Shown piece by piece: positions 20,061-29,715 of a stretch of DNA of 64,000 bases. The number at the start of each line of letters is the position of its first letter. Position 1 is the first letter of the stretch. The notes below the pieces were generated by a model. It was not told the DNA's origin and did no database searches. It saw nothing but the letters and a program-made list of their open reading frames with translations. The DNA lies in contig NZ_CP005986.1 of the NCBI RefSeq assembly GCF_000175575.2, positions 1 to 64,000 of the forward strand. The letters are read 5' to 3'. Both the position numbers and the translations under genes were made by a program. Source of the DNA: Acidithiobacillus caldus ATCC 51756 (GTDB lineage: Bacteria; Pseudomonadota; Gammaproteobacteria; Acidithiobacillales; Acidithiobacillaceae).

Positions 20061-22312
20061 GCGGCCAACAGCGACCGGAGTCATCGCGCCGTTCCTGGCT
20101 CCGGGCTCTGCGCAACGGTGGCGCCGTGACCAGCGAAGGCAGTGGCCCTCGCCTTGGGGCCTTGCTCCTGATCCTTGCCATCCTGGTCTTTCTGGGCGTC
20201 AACTTCATCACCGGCGCAGGCGGACCCCTCAGTGCCTACTTCGTTCCCATGCTGGTGGCCTCGGCGATCATTCTGCTGGGCCTGCTGGGTCTGGTGGTGC
20301 TCTCCGTGGCAGCTCTGGTGTGGCGCTTGCGCCGCGGGGAAGTGGGCAGCCAGCTGGCCACCCGCCTCGTCGTCATCATCACGGTCCTGAGCCTGCTCCC
20401 CGCCACGGTCGTCTTTGCCTTCTCCTGGCAATATCTGGATCGTGGGGTAGACTCCTGGTTCAGTGCGGCCGTGCAAAGTGCCTTGGACCAGGCCCTGGAT
20501 GTGGCCAAGGCCGGCATCGATCGCTATCGCAGCAACACCCTCCTTGCGGCAGAGAGCATTGCCCAGGCGCTGGTGGGGGAGTCGGATAGTAATGCCGTGC
20601 TCACCGTGATCCAGTTACGCGATCAGTTTCGCCTGAGCAGCGTGACCCTCTTTTCCAGCAACAATCGCATCATTGCCACCAGCAGCGACAGCCTTGATCT
20701 GGCCCCACGCCTGCCGCGGCGACAAATGCTAGGCATGAACACCGGTCACCCTGACGCCAAAATCATCACTGAGCCCGATGGCCGTATGGTGGTGCGGGTG
20801 GTGGTGCCGGTGATGAGCCCCAACCTCGGCCAGGGCAATCGCCTCCTCTACGTCGAGCAGACCATCCCGGAGCAGCTGAGCAAGGCAGCAGCGGCAGTGC
20901 AGGTGGCCTACACCCGCTATCACCAGCTTCTGCTCATGCGCGAGCCCATGAAAACCGCCTTCCAGTTGAGCCTCGGGGTGGCGCTGCTGCTGGCGGTGCT
21001 GTCCGCCGTCTGGATGGGCCTGCACCTGGCGCGGCGCCTCACGGCCCCCATTGCCCGCCTTGCTGCCGGTACCCAGGCCGTCGCCCGGGGTGAGTTCATC
21101 CCGGTGCAAACCGTGGCGAGCCAGGACGAACTGGGAGTACTCATCCACTCCTTCAACAACATGACCCGCCAGCTAGCCCGCGCCAAGACCCAGGCAGCGG
21201 CTGCCCAGGAGCAGGCGGAGCAACGCCGCCTCTATCTGGAAACGGTGCTGGCACAGATCTCTAGCGGTATCCTGACCTTCGACGGCGATGAGCGGCTGAC
21301 GGAGTGCAACGCCGCCGCGATCCAGATTCTGCAGCAGGAACTCGAGACCGGCCGGAATCTCGCGGACTGCGGCGACGGCGCGGTACTGGAGCCCTTCTGG
21401 CAGCTGGTGCGTGACTGGGTGCGCCAGCCGCGAGCGGAGATGCACAAGGAGTTGCAGATCGAGCGCAAGGATGGCAACCAGACCCTCATCCTCCACGGTG
21501 CCCGTTTCGTCGAGGAGGGCGGACGTACCGGTTTCGTACTGGTCTTCGACGATATCAGCACCCTGGTCGCCGCGCAGCGCAGTGCCGCCTGGAGTGAGGT
21601 GGCGCGCCGCCTCGCCCACGAGATCAAGAATCCCCTCACACCCATCCAGCTGTCGGCGGAGCGTCTACGCCGCAAATATCTGGAACGCCTGGGCACCGAG
21701 GCCGATACCTTGGACCGGGCTACCCGGACCATCATCCACCAGGTCGATTCCTTGCGGGTCTTGGTGGACGCCTTCTCGGATTATGCGCGGGCGCCGCAAC
21801 TGGACCTGCGGCCGGTGGATCTCAATGCGCTGATTCTGGATGTGCTGGAGTTGTATCGCGGCCAGGACGCCGGGGTACGGCTGCAGACGGAACTCGCCCC
21901 GGATCTGCCCCTGGTTCGGGCCGACGCCAATCGTCTACGGCAGATCCTCAACAACCTGTTGCGCAATGCCCTGGATGCCTTGGCCGCCCTTGGTGAGAGC
22001 GCGACTCCCAAGGTCATTCGCATCCGCAGCCGCGTGCGCGCCGAGGCCGGCCAAGCCGTGTTAGAATGGGAAGTGAGCGACAACGGTCCGGGGTTTCCGG
22101 CGGAGTTGCTGGCACGGGTCTTTGAGCCCTACGTGACCAGCAAGGTCAAGGGTTCGGGCCTTGGTCTGGCCATCGTCCGGCGTATTGTCGAGGAGCACGG
22201 CGGCCAGATCCAGGCGGACAATCAGGGTCTGGACGGTGGTGCGCGCATCGTGATGCGGTTTCCGCTGCAGGAGGCAGAGATGGAGGAGGGACGATGGAAC
22301 GGTCGGGCCTGA
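20057..22312 (+). CDS. ntrY: NtrY-family sensor histidine kinase
   Basis: Membrane kinase of the NtrYX pair, linked in other bacteria to nitrogen or redox/envelope sensing. The 751 residues show three N-terminal membrane segments (about 32-50, 60-85, 95-122), a periplasmic sensor region, another segment near 300, HAMP, a PAS domain, a HisKA motif ARRLAHEIKNPLTPIQ (His near 520) and an HATPase with DNGPGFP. GTG start overlaps the rsmB stop. It overlaps ntrX by 19 bases. The ligand cannot be inferred. Confidence 0.93.
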   Translation: MSGQQRPESSRRSWLRALRNGGAVTSEGSGPRLGALLLILAILVFLGVNFITGAGGPLSAYFVPMLVASAIILLGLLGLVVLSVAALVWRLRRGEVGSQLATRLVVIITVLSLLPATVVFAFSWQYLDRGVDSWFSAAVQSALDQALDVAKAGIDRYRSNTLLAAESIAQALVGESDSNAVLTVIQLRDQFRLSSVTLFSSNNRIIATSSDSLDLAPRLPRRQMLGMNTGHPDAKIITEPDGRMVVRVVVPVMSPNLGQGNRLLYVEQTIPEQLSKAAAAVQVAYTRYHQLLLMREPMKTAFQLSLGVALLLAVLSAVWMGLHLARRLTAPIARLAAGTQAVARGEFIPVQTVASQDELGVLIHSFNNMTRQLARAKTQAAAAQEQAEQRRLYLETVLAQISSGILTFDGDERLTECNAAAIQILQQELETGRNLADCGDGAVLEPFWQLVRDWVRQPRAEMHKELQIERKDGNQTLILHGARFVEEGGRTGFVLVFDDISTLVAAQRSAAWSEVARRLAHEIKNPLTPIQLSAERLRRKYLERLGTEADTLDRATRTIIHQVDSLRVLVDAFSDYARAPQLDLRPVDLNALILDVLELYRGQDAGVRLQTELAPDLPLVRADANRLRQILNNLLRNALDALAALGESATPKVIRIRSRVRAEAGQAVLEWEVSDNGPGFPAELLARVFEPYVTSKVKGSGLGLAIVRRIVEEHGGQIQADNQGLDGGARIVMRFPLQEAEMEEGRWNGRA

Positions 22313-23700
22313 AAATTCTCGTGGTGGACGACGAACCGGATATCTGCGCCACCCTGGCCGAGATCCTCGAGGACGAGGGCTATGCCGTGCAGACCGCTGC
22401 CAGCGCCGAAGCCGCATCCCTTCTCTGCCGCGATCAGATCTTCGACCTGCTCTTGCTGGACATCTGGATGCCCGGTGAGGATGGTCTCAGTCTGCTGCGG
22501 CGTCTTGCCGAACAGGGTCTGGAGCAGCCGGTGGTGATGATGTCCGGGCACGGCACCATAGAAACGGCTGTCCAGGCCACCAAGCTCGGAGCCTACGACT
22601 TCATCGAAAAGCCCCTGTCCCTGGACAAGACCTTGCTGACGGTGGAGCACGCCCTCGAGGCGAGTCGCTTGCAGCGCGAGAATCGTCTGTTACAGACCCA
22701 GGTGGGGGTGGTCAGTCAGCCTTCCGGAGACAGCCTGGCTATCCGCCAGTTTCGCGAGCAACTGGAACGGGTCGCCGCCGTGGATTCCTGGGCACTCCTG
22801 CTGGGCGAGCCGGGCAGCGGCAAGGAGGTTGCGGCACGCTACCTGCATCAGCACAGTCGTCGAGCGCGCGGGCCCTTCGTCGATCTGCGTGCCGCCGCCA
22901 TCGCCCGGCCCAATGTCGCCATCGAGCTCTTTGGCAGCGAACAGGACGGACGGCTCGTTCGCGGGCGGCTGGAGATGGCCCACGGCGGTACCCTCTACAT
23001 CGACGAGATCGGGGACATGGATCTCGAGACCCAGGCGCGTCTCAGTTCGGCGCTGCAGGAGCGGCGGATCATGCGGGTGGGCGGTGACAGCCCTGTTCCC
23101 GTGGACGTGCGGGTCATTGCCGGTAGTGTGCAGGATCTGGGGCAGGCGGTGCAGGCCGGACGCTTTCGTCAGGAACTTTTCTATCGGCTCAATGCCCTGC
23201 CCCTGCGCGTGCCGCCCCTGTCGACGCGGGTAGACGACATTCCGGTGCTGGTGGAGGAGTTCATGGCCTTCTATGGCCGCCGCGACGGTCTTGCGCCACG
23301 ACGCTTCCGACCCGATGCTCTGGACGTGCTGCGCCACTACCCCTGGCCCGGCAATGTCCGCGAGCTGCAGAATCTGGTGGAGCGTCTGCTCATTCTGTCC
23401 GAGGGTCCGGAGGTCGGCGCCGATGAGATCGAAGGTGCCCTGGGCCTCGACAATCGCTCCGTCTTTGCCCAGCCCATGGGGCTCGACGAAGAGGACTTCG
23501 GTGGAACCCTGAAGCGCGCCCGAGAACGCTTCGAGCGAGCCTTTCTGGAATACCATCTGGCGCGCAACGACTGGAACATTGCCCGGACCGCCGAGACAGT
23601 GGGTCTGGAACGTACCCATCTGTACCGCAAACTGAAGAGTCTCGGCATTGCGCTGCGCAGTGAGCGCCGCGGGGACCCGGAGGAGGAGACGGGCCGCTGA
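22294..23700 (+). CDS. ntrX: NtrX-family response regulator lacking GAFTGA
   Basis: Partner of NtrY. A receiver domain (VVDDEPD, phospho-Asp D56 in [10 protein letters not shown]) is followed by an AAA+ domain (Walker A GEPGSGKE, Walker [10 protein letters not shown]) and a C-terminal Fis-type helix-turn-helix ([22 protein letters not shown]-like). The sigma54-contact loop is degenerate: where GAFTGA is expected after ELFG, the sequence reads [13 protein letters not shown]. Some alphaproteobacterial NtrX proteins also lack the motif and act without sigma54. 468 residues. Confidence 0.93.
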   Translation: MERSGLKILVVDDEPDICATLAEILEDEGYAVQTAASAEAASLLCRDQIFDLLLLDIWMPGEDGLSLLRRLAEQGLEQPVVMMSGHGTIETAVQATKLGAYDFIEKPLSLDKTLLTVEHALEASRLQRENRLLQTQVGVVSQPSGDSLAIRQFREQLERVAAVDSWALLLGEPGSGKEVAARYLHQHSRRARGPFVDLRAAAIARPNVAIELFGSEQDGRLVRGRLEMAHGGTLYIDEIGDMDLETQARLSSALQERRIMRVGGDSPVPVDVRVIAGSVQDLGQAVQAGRFRQELFYRLNALPLRVPPLSTRVDDIPVLVEEFMAFYGRRDGLAPRRFRPDALDVLRHYPWPGNVRELQNLVERLLILSEGPEVGADEIEGALGLDNRSVFAQPMGLDEEDFGGTLKRARERFERAFLEYHLARNDWNIARTAETVGLERTHLYRKLKSLGIALRSERRGDPEEETGR

Positions 23701-23812
23701 GGCGGGCGCCCCCTGGGTCGCCAGCGTGGGCATGCTCTCAAGGGGTGGACGGCACGACCGAGAGCCACGCCGTGCTAGACTCCCGGGAAGTTTCCTTGGT
23801 GGAGAGAGCACC

Positions 23813-24343
23813 ATGCCCATAGATCCCAATCGTCCCTTTCAAGCCCTCGGCATCGCCATCCTCACGGCCTCCGATACCCGCACGGCCGATACGGACAGTT
23901 CCGGCGACCTGGCCGAAAGCCTCTGCCGTGAGGCCGGCCACCGAATACAGGCACGGGTCATCGCCCGCGACGATCTCCTGGCCTTGCGCCGGCAATTCCA
24001 GCACTTCATCGACGATGCCGATGTGGACGTCGTCATCGCCACGGGCGGTACCGGGGTAACGGGCCGGGACGTCTGTCCCGAGGCCTTGGCGCCCCTGGTG
24101 AGCAAGCCCATCCCAGGCTTCGGTGAGCTCTTTCGTCAACTCTCTTATTTGGAGATCGGGTCGAGCACCATCCAGTCGCGGGCTGAGGCGGGCGTCTGCT
24201 CGGGCACCCTGATTTTCCTTCTGCCCGGCTCGCGTGGTGGCGTGCGTCTGGGTTTGCAGGAGATCGTCCTGCCGCAGTTGGACAGCCGCAATCGACCCTG
24301 TAGTCTGGCCGAGCTTTTGCCCCGCATTCGCCATGAGCATTGA
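23813..24343 (+). CDS. moaB: Molybdenum cofactor biosynthesis protein MoaB/Mog family
   Basis: Molybdopterin-binding (MoCF/MoaB) fold that adenylates molybdopterin or acts in an equivalent step. The 176 residues include [17 protein letters not shown] and the phosphate-binding [11 protein letters not shown] motif. GGAGAGAG lies six bases before the ATG at 23813. It begins 112 bases after ntrX and overlaps the next, broken gene. MoaB and Mog cannot be separated by eye. Confidence 0.9.
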   Translation: MPIDPNRPFQALGIAILTASDTRTADTDSSGDLAESLCREAGHRIQARVIARDDLLALRRQFQHFIDDADVDVVIATGGTGVTGRDVCPEALAPLVSKPIPGFGELFRQLSYLEIGSSTIQSRAEAGVCSGTLIFLLPGSRGGVRLGLQEIVLPQLDSRNRPCSLAELLPRIRHEH

Positions 24344-24945
24344 GCGCCGTGGGGCATTGACGGTCAAGCATTCCGAAAGCGATACGCGCACCGAATCCGG
24401 GGCCGATGATCGTCGTGCCCGCTGGCGGTCGCGTTACTCGGAACTGGCGGACACGCCCCTGCCACCGGCACATACCCTCCTGCAACGCTGGGTTCAGGCG
24501 CCCCAGCAGGGTACGGCCTTGGACCTGGCCTGTGGTCGCGGCCAGGACGCCCTGTACCTTGCCCGCTGCGGTTTCGACACCGAGGCCTGGGACCTGGCCG
24601 AACCGGCCATTGCCGAGCTCAGTGAGCGCGCCCAGGGTCTTTGCCTACGTGCCCGCGTGCGCGACGTGCTCGCCGAACCCCCCGCCGAGTCCACCTTCGA
24701 CTGCCTGCATGTGGCCAACTTCCTCGCTCGACCCAATTTTTCCGCAACTGGTTGCGGCACTACGCCCCGGTGGCCTGCTCATCTATACGACCTGGGCGGG
24801 CAGTCCTGCTGGGCGCGGCCCGAAGGATCCCGCCTTTCGCGCGGCGCCGGGGGAACTGGCCGCGGCCTTTGCGTCCCTGACCGTCCGCTTCTACCGCGAG
24901 GAAAGGGAGCGCGTAACCGGAGTCTGGCAACGTTCACTTGGGTGA
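24333..24945 (+). pseudogene. SAM-dependent methyltransferase, frameshifted
   Basis: Class I methyltransferase broken by a one-base frameshift. From the ATG at 24333 one frame reads the SAM site (TALDLACGRGQDALYLAR) to VANFLARP. The second half (IFPQLVAALRPGGLLIYTTW to the stop at 24945) is in another frame. Removing one A from the AA at 24735-24736 joins them as NFLARPIFPQL, which matches the usual NYLHRPLFP-type segment. The intact product would be about 203 residues, resembling tellurite-resistance/thiopurine-type methyltransferases. It may be a true inactivation or a sequencing error next to a T-run. It overlaps moaB. Confidence 0.8.
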
Positions 24946-25032
24946 GCGCGCCCAGGGACGCCTGACTCGGGCGCGCCCAGGTCGCTGCGCCGGTCTCTTG
25001 TCCTGCGCATTGCCCCCGGCGATAATCTCTTT

Positions 25033-26907
25033 ATGGCTCAACAGTATGATCTCATTGTGGTCGGTGGCGGTCACGCCGGGGTCGAGGCGGCGGCCGCTGG
25101 CGCTCGCCTCGGTGCCTCGACCCTCCTCCTGACCCAAAACCTGGATACCATCGGCCAGATGTCCTGCAACCCGGCCATCGGTGGCATCGGCAAGGGACAC
25201 CTGGTCAAGGAAATCGATGCCTTGGACGGCCTCATGGGGCGCGCCATTGACGCAGCCGGGATCCAATTCCGCACCCTCAACCGCCGCAAGGGGCCGGCGG
25301 TTCAGGCGACCCGGGCGCAGGCGGATCGGGTGCGCTATCGACAGGCCATTCGTCAGCTGCTGGAGGCGCTGCCGCAGTTGCACCTTTTCCAGGGCACGGT
25401 GGCCGATCTTCTGCTGCGCGGCGGTCGTGTGGCCGGAGTACAGCTGGAGAACGGCATTGAGATCGGGGCCGGCGCCGTGGTGCTCACCACGGGAACCTTT
25501 CTCGGTGGTCAGATCTACATTGGTGACCGGCGCACGGCGGCGGGTCGCGCTGGCGACCCGCCGGCCAACGCCCTGGCCCAACGCCTGCGGGCCATGGAGT
25601 TTCCGGTGGGTCGATTGAAGACCGGGACCCCGCCGCGCATCGACGGTCGCAGCATCGATTACCGCCACCTGGAGCCGCAGCCCGGAGACACCCCGCCGCG
25701 CCCGTTTTCCTTCCTCAATAGGCGGGTGGTGCTGGGGCAACTGCCCTGCTACATCACCCACACCAACCGTCGCACCCACGAGGTCATCGCTGCCAATCTG
25801 CAGCGCTCCGCCCTCTTTGGCGGCTTCATTCAGGCTACCGGGCCGCGCTACTGTCCCTCCATCGAGGACAAGATCGTGCGCTTTGCGGACAAGGAGTCCC
25901 ACCAGATCTTTCTCGAGCCGGAGGGTCTGGACACGCAGGAAGTCTACCCCAACGGTATCTCCACGAGTCTGCCCTTTGCGGTTCAGGAGGAGCTGGTGCA
26001 CACCATCCCCGGCCTCGAGGCGGCGATTCTGCTGCGCCCCGGATATGCTATCGAGTACGATTATCTGGACCCGCGCGATCTCGATCACAGCCTGCAGAGT
26101 CGGCGCCTGCCCGGTCTTTTCTGTGCCGGCCAGATCAACGGCACCACCGGCTACGAGGAGGCCGCTGCCCAGGGTTTGCTGGCGGGCATCAACGCCGTGC
26201 GCAGCCTGCGCGGCGAAGAAACTTGGTGTCCAGCGCGGCACGAGGCCTACATGGGGGTGCTCGTGGACGATCTGGTGAGCCGGGGCGTGGACGAACCCTA
26301 TCGCATGTTCACCAGTCGTGCCGAGTATCGCCTGCAGCTCCGGGAAGACAACGCCGATCGCCGGCTCACGCCCATCGGGCGAGGTCTGGGTCTGGTCGGT
26401 GACGAACGGTGGCGACACTTTGAGGAGAAGCAGGCACAGCTCGAGCGAGAGCGGGAGCGACTGGCCGGCCTGCGGGTCCGCCTCGATGCGCAGATGGCGC
26501 AAGGTGTTGGGATGGACACCAGCGCTGGCGAACCGCGGGACCTCAGCGCTCTCGAGTTGCTACGCCGTCCCGAGTGGGATTACGCCGCCGTTGTTCGGCT
26601 GGTGGGCGGAGAGGGCGATCTCCCTGCAGCGGTGGCCGAGCACCTGGAGATAGAAACGAAATACGCCGGCTACATTCAGCGTCAGGCGGAGGAGATCGAG
26701 CGTGCTGCGCGCTGGGCACACGCCAGCATTCCCGAGGACCTGGATTATGGTCATCTCCATAGCCTCTCCTTCGAGGTGCGCCAGCGCTTGCAGAGGCAGC
26801 GTCCGCGAACCGTGGGGGAGGCCAGCCGCATCCCCGGCGTGACTCCGGCGGCCATCTCCCTGCTTTTGATTCACGTGAAACGTCGGCAGCTACAGGCCGG
26901 TGCCTGA
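25033..26907 (+). CDS. mnmG: tRNA uridine 5-carboxymethylaminomethyl synthase MnmG
   Basis: FAD enzyme that, with MnmE, modifies wobble U34 of certain tRNAs. The 624 residues begin with the FAD motif [15 protein letters not shown], followed by family blocks [17 protein letters not shown] and [10 protein letters not shown]-like sequence, and [17 protein letters not shown]. The C-terminal end carries a parS-like palindrome within the codons for H-V-K. It is followed by rsmG in the usual gidA-gidB-parA-parB order. Confidence 0.98.
   Translation: MAQQYDLIVVGGGHAGVEAAAAGARLGASTLLLTQNLDTIGQMSCNPAIGGIGKGHLVKEIDALDGLMGRAIDAAGIQFRTLNRRKGPAVQATRAQADRVRYRQAIRQLLEALPQLHLFQGTVADLLLRGGRVAGVQLENGIEIGAGAVVLTTGTFLGGQIYIGDRRTAAGRAGDPPANALAQRLRAMEFPVGRLKTGTPPRIDGRSIDYRHLEPQPGDTPPRPFSFLNRRVVLGQLPCYITHTNRRTHEVIAANLQRSALFGGFIQATGPRYCPSIEDKIVRFADKESHQIFLEPEGLDTQEVYPNGISTSLPFAVQEELVHTIPGLEAAILLRPGYAIEYDYLDPRDLDHSLQSRRLPGLFCAGQINGTTGYEEAAAQGLLAGINAVRSLRGEETWCPARHEAYMGVLVDDLVSRGVDEPYRMFTSRAEYRLQLREDNADRRLTPIGRGLGLVGDERWRHFEEKQAQLERERERLAGLRVRLDAQMAQGVGMDTSAGEPRDLSALELLRRPEWDYAAVVRLVGGEGDLPAAVAEHLEIETKYAGYIQRQAEEIERAARWAHASIPEDLDYGHLHSLSFEVRQRLQRQRPRTVGEASRIPGVTPAAISLLLIHVKRRQLQAGA
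26867..26882. promoter_or_regulatory. parS-like ParB-binding site 3
   Basis: TGATTCACGTGAAACG; the palindromic core differs from GTTTCACGTGAAAC at one position (13/14). It lies in the 3' end of mnmG, 775 bases before parA, a common parS location. Confidence 0.65.
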
Positions 26908-26920
26908 GCCCAGGCATTCC

Positions 26921-27568
26921 ATGGGGGATTTTCCCACGGAGCTCCTGCGCCAGCAGCTGGGCGAGGGCCTCGTCGCCCTGGGTCTGGATACCGCCGTGGG
27001 TGAAGCGGCGCGCGATGGGCTGCTGGACTATCTCGCCCAGTTGCAGCGCTGGAATCGTAGCCACAACCTCACCGCCATACGCGACCCGCACGCGATGGTG
27101 GCGCAGCACCTTCTGGACAGCCTGGCCTTGCTGCCCCATCTGCCCGATGGACTGCTCCTGGACGTCGGCAGCGGCGCGGGTCTGCCGGGTGTGCCCCTGG
27201 CCATCGTTCGGTCCGGGCAGGACTTTGTGCTCATCGAGCCCAACGCCAAGAAGGCGGCATTCCTGCGGCACGTGCATCGCCACCTTGGCCTTGTCCGGGT
27301 GGTGGTCCATGCTGGACGCGTCGAAAACTACCGTCCGCCAGAGCCCGCCGCCGCGGTCCTCAGCCGAGCCACGGCGTCTCTGGCGCGCCTGGACGCGATG
27401 ACCCAGCACCTGCAGGCTAGCGGCACCCGGGTGCTGGCGGCCAAGGGCCCGGGTTGGCGCGAAGAAATGCGGGAATGGCCGCGGGCGGCAAGCCTTGCCC
27501 CCGAGAGCATCCCCCTCGCCGTACCCGGGCTTCCACCGCGGTTTCTGGTGCGATGGCCAGGAGGGTGA
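26921..27568 (+). CDS. rsmG: 16S rRNA m7G527 methyltransferase RsmG
   Basis: Methylates N7 of G527 in 16S rRNA. The core motif LLLDVGSGAGLPGVPLAI binds SAM, and QRWNRSHNLTAIRD near the N-terminus is typical. From ATG 26921 it has 215 residues (E. coli 207). An in-frame GTG at 26900, overlapping the mnmG stop, would add seven residues; neither has a strong ribosome site, so the start is uncertain. Confidence 0.95.
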   Translation: MGDFPTELLRQQLGEGLVALGLDTAVGEAARDGLLDYLAQLQRWNRSHNLTAIRDPHAMVAQHLLDSLALLPHLPDGLLLDVGSGAGLPGVPLAIVRSGQDFVLIEPNAKKAAFLRHVHRHLGLVRVVVHAGRVENYRPPEPAAAVLSRATASLARLDAMTQHLQASGTRVLAAKGPGWREEMREWPRAASLAPESIPLAVPGLPPRFLVRWPGG

Positions 27569-27656
27569 CGGCGTGGGCCGCAACGGGCTAGCCCAGGGTG
27601 GCGGGAAAAGGGTATGCTCTCACCCATCTCCCGAGACCGAGCACACTCTCCACTCG

Positions 27657-28415
27657 ATGCGCTGCATTGCCATTGCCAATCAGAAGGGCGGGGTCGGCAA
27701 GACCACGACGGCGGTCAACCTGGCCGCGGCGTTGGCGGCTGCGGGCAAGCGGGCCCTGCTCATCGATCTGGATCCCCAGGCCAACGCCACCACGGGCATG
27801 GGCCTGGCGAAGACCCTGAACCCCAACGTCTACCACGTCCTTCTGGAAGAGGTCGGTGTGATGTCGGCGGTACGGCGGGCGGCGCAGCTGGATCTGCTCC
27901 CGGCCAGTCCCGATCTGGCCGGTGCCGAGGTGGAGCTCGTCCAGCGACCGCAGCGGGAATCGGTCCTGCGTCGCGCCCTGGAAAAAGCCCCGGACCAGTG
28001 GGATTATTGCCTCATCGATTGCCCGCCCGCCTTGAACCTGTTGACCATCAATGCCCTGGTCGCGGCGGAGCGCGTCCTCATCCCCATGCAGTGCGAGTAT
28101 TACGCCCTGGAGGGCCTCGCCCAGTTGCTGGCCACCATCCGGCGGGTGCGGGCGCAGCTGAATCCAAAGCTCGAACTGCACGGCGTGTTGCGCACCATGT
28201 TCGATACCCGCAACCGTCTCGCTGGTGAGGTGGGTTCGGAACTGGAGCGCCACTTTCCCGAAAAACTGTACCGCACGGTGGTCCCCCGCAACGTTCGTCT
28301 CGCCGAGGCCCCCAGCTACGGCAAGGCCGTCTTCGACTACGACCCGCACTGCGCCGGTGCCGAGGCCTACCGCGTCCTGGCCGCAGAGTTTCTGCAGCGG
28401 GAGTGGCGTCCATGA
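27657..28415 (+). CDS. parA: Chromosome partitioning ATPase ParA
   Basis: ParA/Soj-type ATPase that positions origin regions. The 252 residues start MRCIAIANQKGGVGKTTT (deviant Walker A) and include LIDLDPQANATTGMG and DCPPALNLLTINAL. The upstream in-frame extension overlaps rsmG and lacks family similarity. It overlaps parB by ATGA. parS-like sites at 11.8, 20.0 and 26.9 kb are its likely partner sites. Confidence 0.97.
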   Translation: MRCIAIANQKGGVGKTTTAVNLAAALAAAGKRALLIDLDPQANATTGMGLAKTLNPNVYHVLLEEVGVMSAVRRAAQLDLLPASPDLAGAEVELVQRPQRESVLRRALEKAPDQWDYCLIDCPPALNLLTINALVAAERVLIPMQCEYYALEGLAQLLATIRRVRAQLNPKLELHGVLRTMFDTRNRLAGEVGSELERHFPEKLYRTVVPRNVRLAEAPSYGKAVFDYDPHCAGAEAYRVLAAEFLQREWRP

Positions 28416-29254
28416 AGCGACCGGGTGCCCTGGGACGGGGTCTCGATGCCCTCTTTTCGGCCCAGGCGGGCGGCGACAGTCTGCGCAGCATCCCCCTGGA
28501 CCTCTTGCAGGCGGGACCTTTCCAGCCGCGCCGGCACTTTGCCGAAGAAGCCCTGGAAGAGCTGGCCAGCTCCATCCGCAGCGAAGGGGTCTTACAGCCC
28601 ATTCTCGTGCGTGCCGTGGCGGACGGGCGTTACGAGATCCTGGCCGGAGAGCGGCGTTGGCGAGCGGCGCAACGCGCCGGTCTGCGGGAGATACCGGCCC
28701 TGGTACGGGAATGCGGCGATCAGCAGGCTCTGGCCATCGGTCTCATCGAAAATATCCAGCGCCAGGATCTCAACCCGCTGGAGGAGGCGCAGGCCCTGCA
28801 GAGGTTGATCGATGAATTCCACTTGACGCACGAGGCTCTCGCCCAGTCCCTTGGCCGTTCCCGCGCCGCCATCAGCAATCAGTTGCGCCTGTTGCGGCTG
28901 GATCCGAGCCTCGCCCCACACCTGCAAAGCGGCGCCCTGTCGGCGGGACATGCCCGCGCGCTGGTGGCACTGGAGCCCGCCCTGCAGCGCGAGCTTGGTG
29001 TGCGCGCGGTACGTGAGGGCTTGAGTGTGCGGCAGATGGAAAGTCTGGCGGGACGGCGGCGAGAGGCACGCCGGGCGACTGCGGTAGATGCCAATGTCGA
29101 GGCACTCAGTGCCGCCATTTCGGCGCAGCTGGGCTTACCGGTTACGGTGCGGCAGATCGGTGGGGGCGGGGAGTTGCGTATCCGCTGGCACGACGCCACC
29201 CAGGAGGCGGAGTTGTGGCGACGCCTGCGCGTGGATCTCGGCGCTCTGGATTAG
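28412..29254 (+). CDS. parB: Chromosome partitioning protein ParB
   Basis: CTP-dependent clamp that binds parS and spreads. The 280 residues show the N-terminal ParA-contact region (RGLDALF), the CTP-binding GERRWRAAQRAGL motif, NIQRQDLNPLEEAQA, a central helix-turn-helix (LAQSLGRSRAAISNQLRLL) and a C-terminal dimer domain. GGGAG upstream supports ATG 28412 over a GTG at 28403. Coupled to parA. Confidence 0.97.
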   Translation: MKRPGALGRGLDALFSAQAGGDSLRSIPLDLLQAGPFQPRRHFAEEALEELASSIRSEGVLQPILVRAVADGRYEILAGERRWRAAQRAGLREIPALVRECGDQQALAIGLIENIQRQDLNPLEEAQALQRLIDEFHLTHEALAQSLGRSRAAISNQLRLLRLDPSLAPHLQSGALSAGHARALVALEPALQRELGVRAVREGLSVRQMESLAGRRREARRATAVDANVEALSAAISAQLGLPVTVRQIGGGGELRIRWHDATQEAELWRRLRVDLGALD

Positions 29255-29263
29255 TGTCCGCCC

Positions 29264-29292
29264 TTGACGAGCCCGATGCGCGCCTTTAGACT
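29264..29292 (+). promoter_or_regulatory. Candidate sigma70-type promoter of the atp operon
   Basis: TTGACG (29264-29269), a 17-base spacer and TAGACT (29287-29292) lie in the 62-base gap between parB and atpI. It is the best promoter-like pair before the operon, judged by eye only. Confidence 0.4.
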
Positions 29293-29316
29293 CCAAGCCG
29301 ATTCAGGACCGAGCCG

Positions 29317-29712
29317 TTGAAAGCGCAAGAAAAACAAACGGCGATGGTGCGGTTTTCGTCCTTCGTGGCGCGTGTGGTGGCGTGGGAAGTGACCTTGGCT
29401 TTGCTGGTTGCTTCCGTCGTCCAGTGGCGCTGGGGGCGTGAACCTGCTCTAGCGGTCTTATATGCCGCATCGTTGAGCGTCATCAATATGCTCATTTTGG
29501 GTAGTCGCCTCGTGGCGCTCCCTGTGTCCGGCCGGGGCGCGCAGCGCCTGGGTGGCGCAGTGTTGCAGCGCTGGACGATAACCCTGGTGGGGCTGCTGGT
29601 GGCCATCGCCTGGCTCCACCTCCCCGTGATGGGGCTGGCGGCTGGCCTGCTGCTCACGCACTTTGTATTCTTGGGATTCATGCTGCAGCAACGCAGCAGG
29701 CAAAGGAGTTGA
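29317..29712 (+). CDS. atpI: ATP synthase protein I
   Basis: Membrane assembly factor that helps build the c-ring. The 131 residues contain four predicted membrane segments (about 18-38, 45-64, 83-100, 104-124). TTG at 29317 has AGGA nine bases upstream; ATG at 29344 is an alternative. First gene of the F1Fo operon, four bases before atpB. Confidence 0.85.
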   Translation: MKAQEKQTAMVRFSSFVARVVAWEVTLALLVASVVQWRWGREPALAVLYAASLSVINMLILGSRLVALPVSGRGAQRLGGAVLQRWTITLVGLLVAIAWLHLPVMGLAAGLLLTHFVFLGFMLQQRSRQRS

Positions 29713-29715
29713 ATC

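Noticed and set aside
24934-26502. Minus-strand frame of 522 codons opposite mnmG
   Set aside because: Antisense shadow of mnmG; His/Gln/Gly-rich composition typical of reverse reading.
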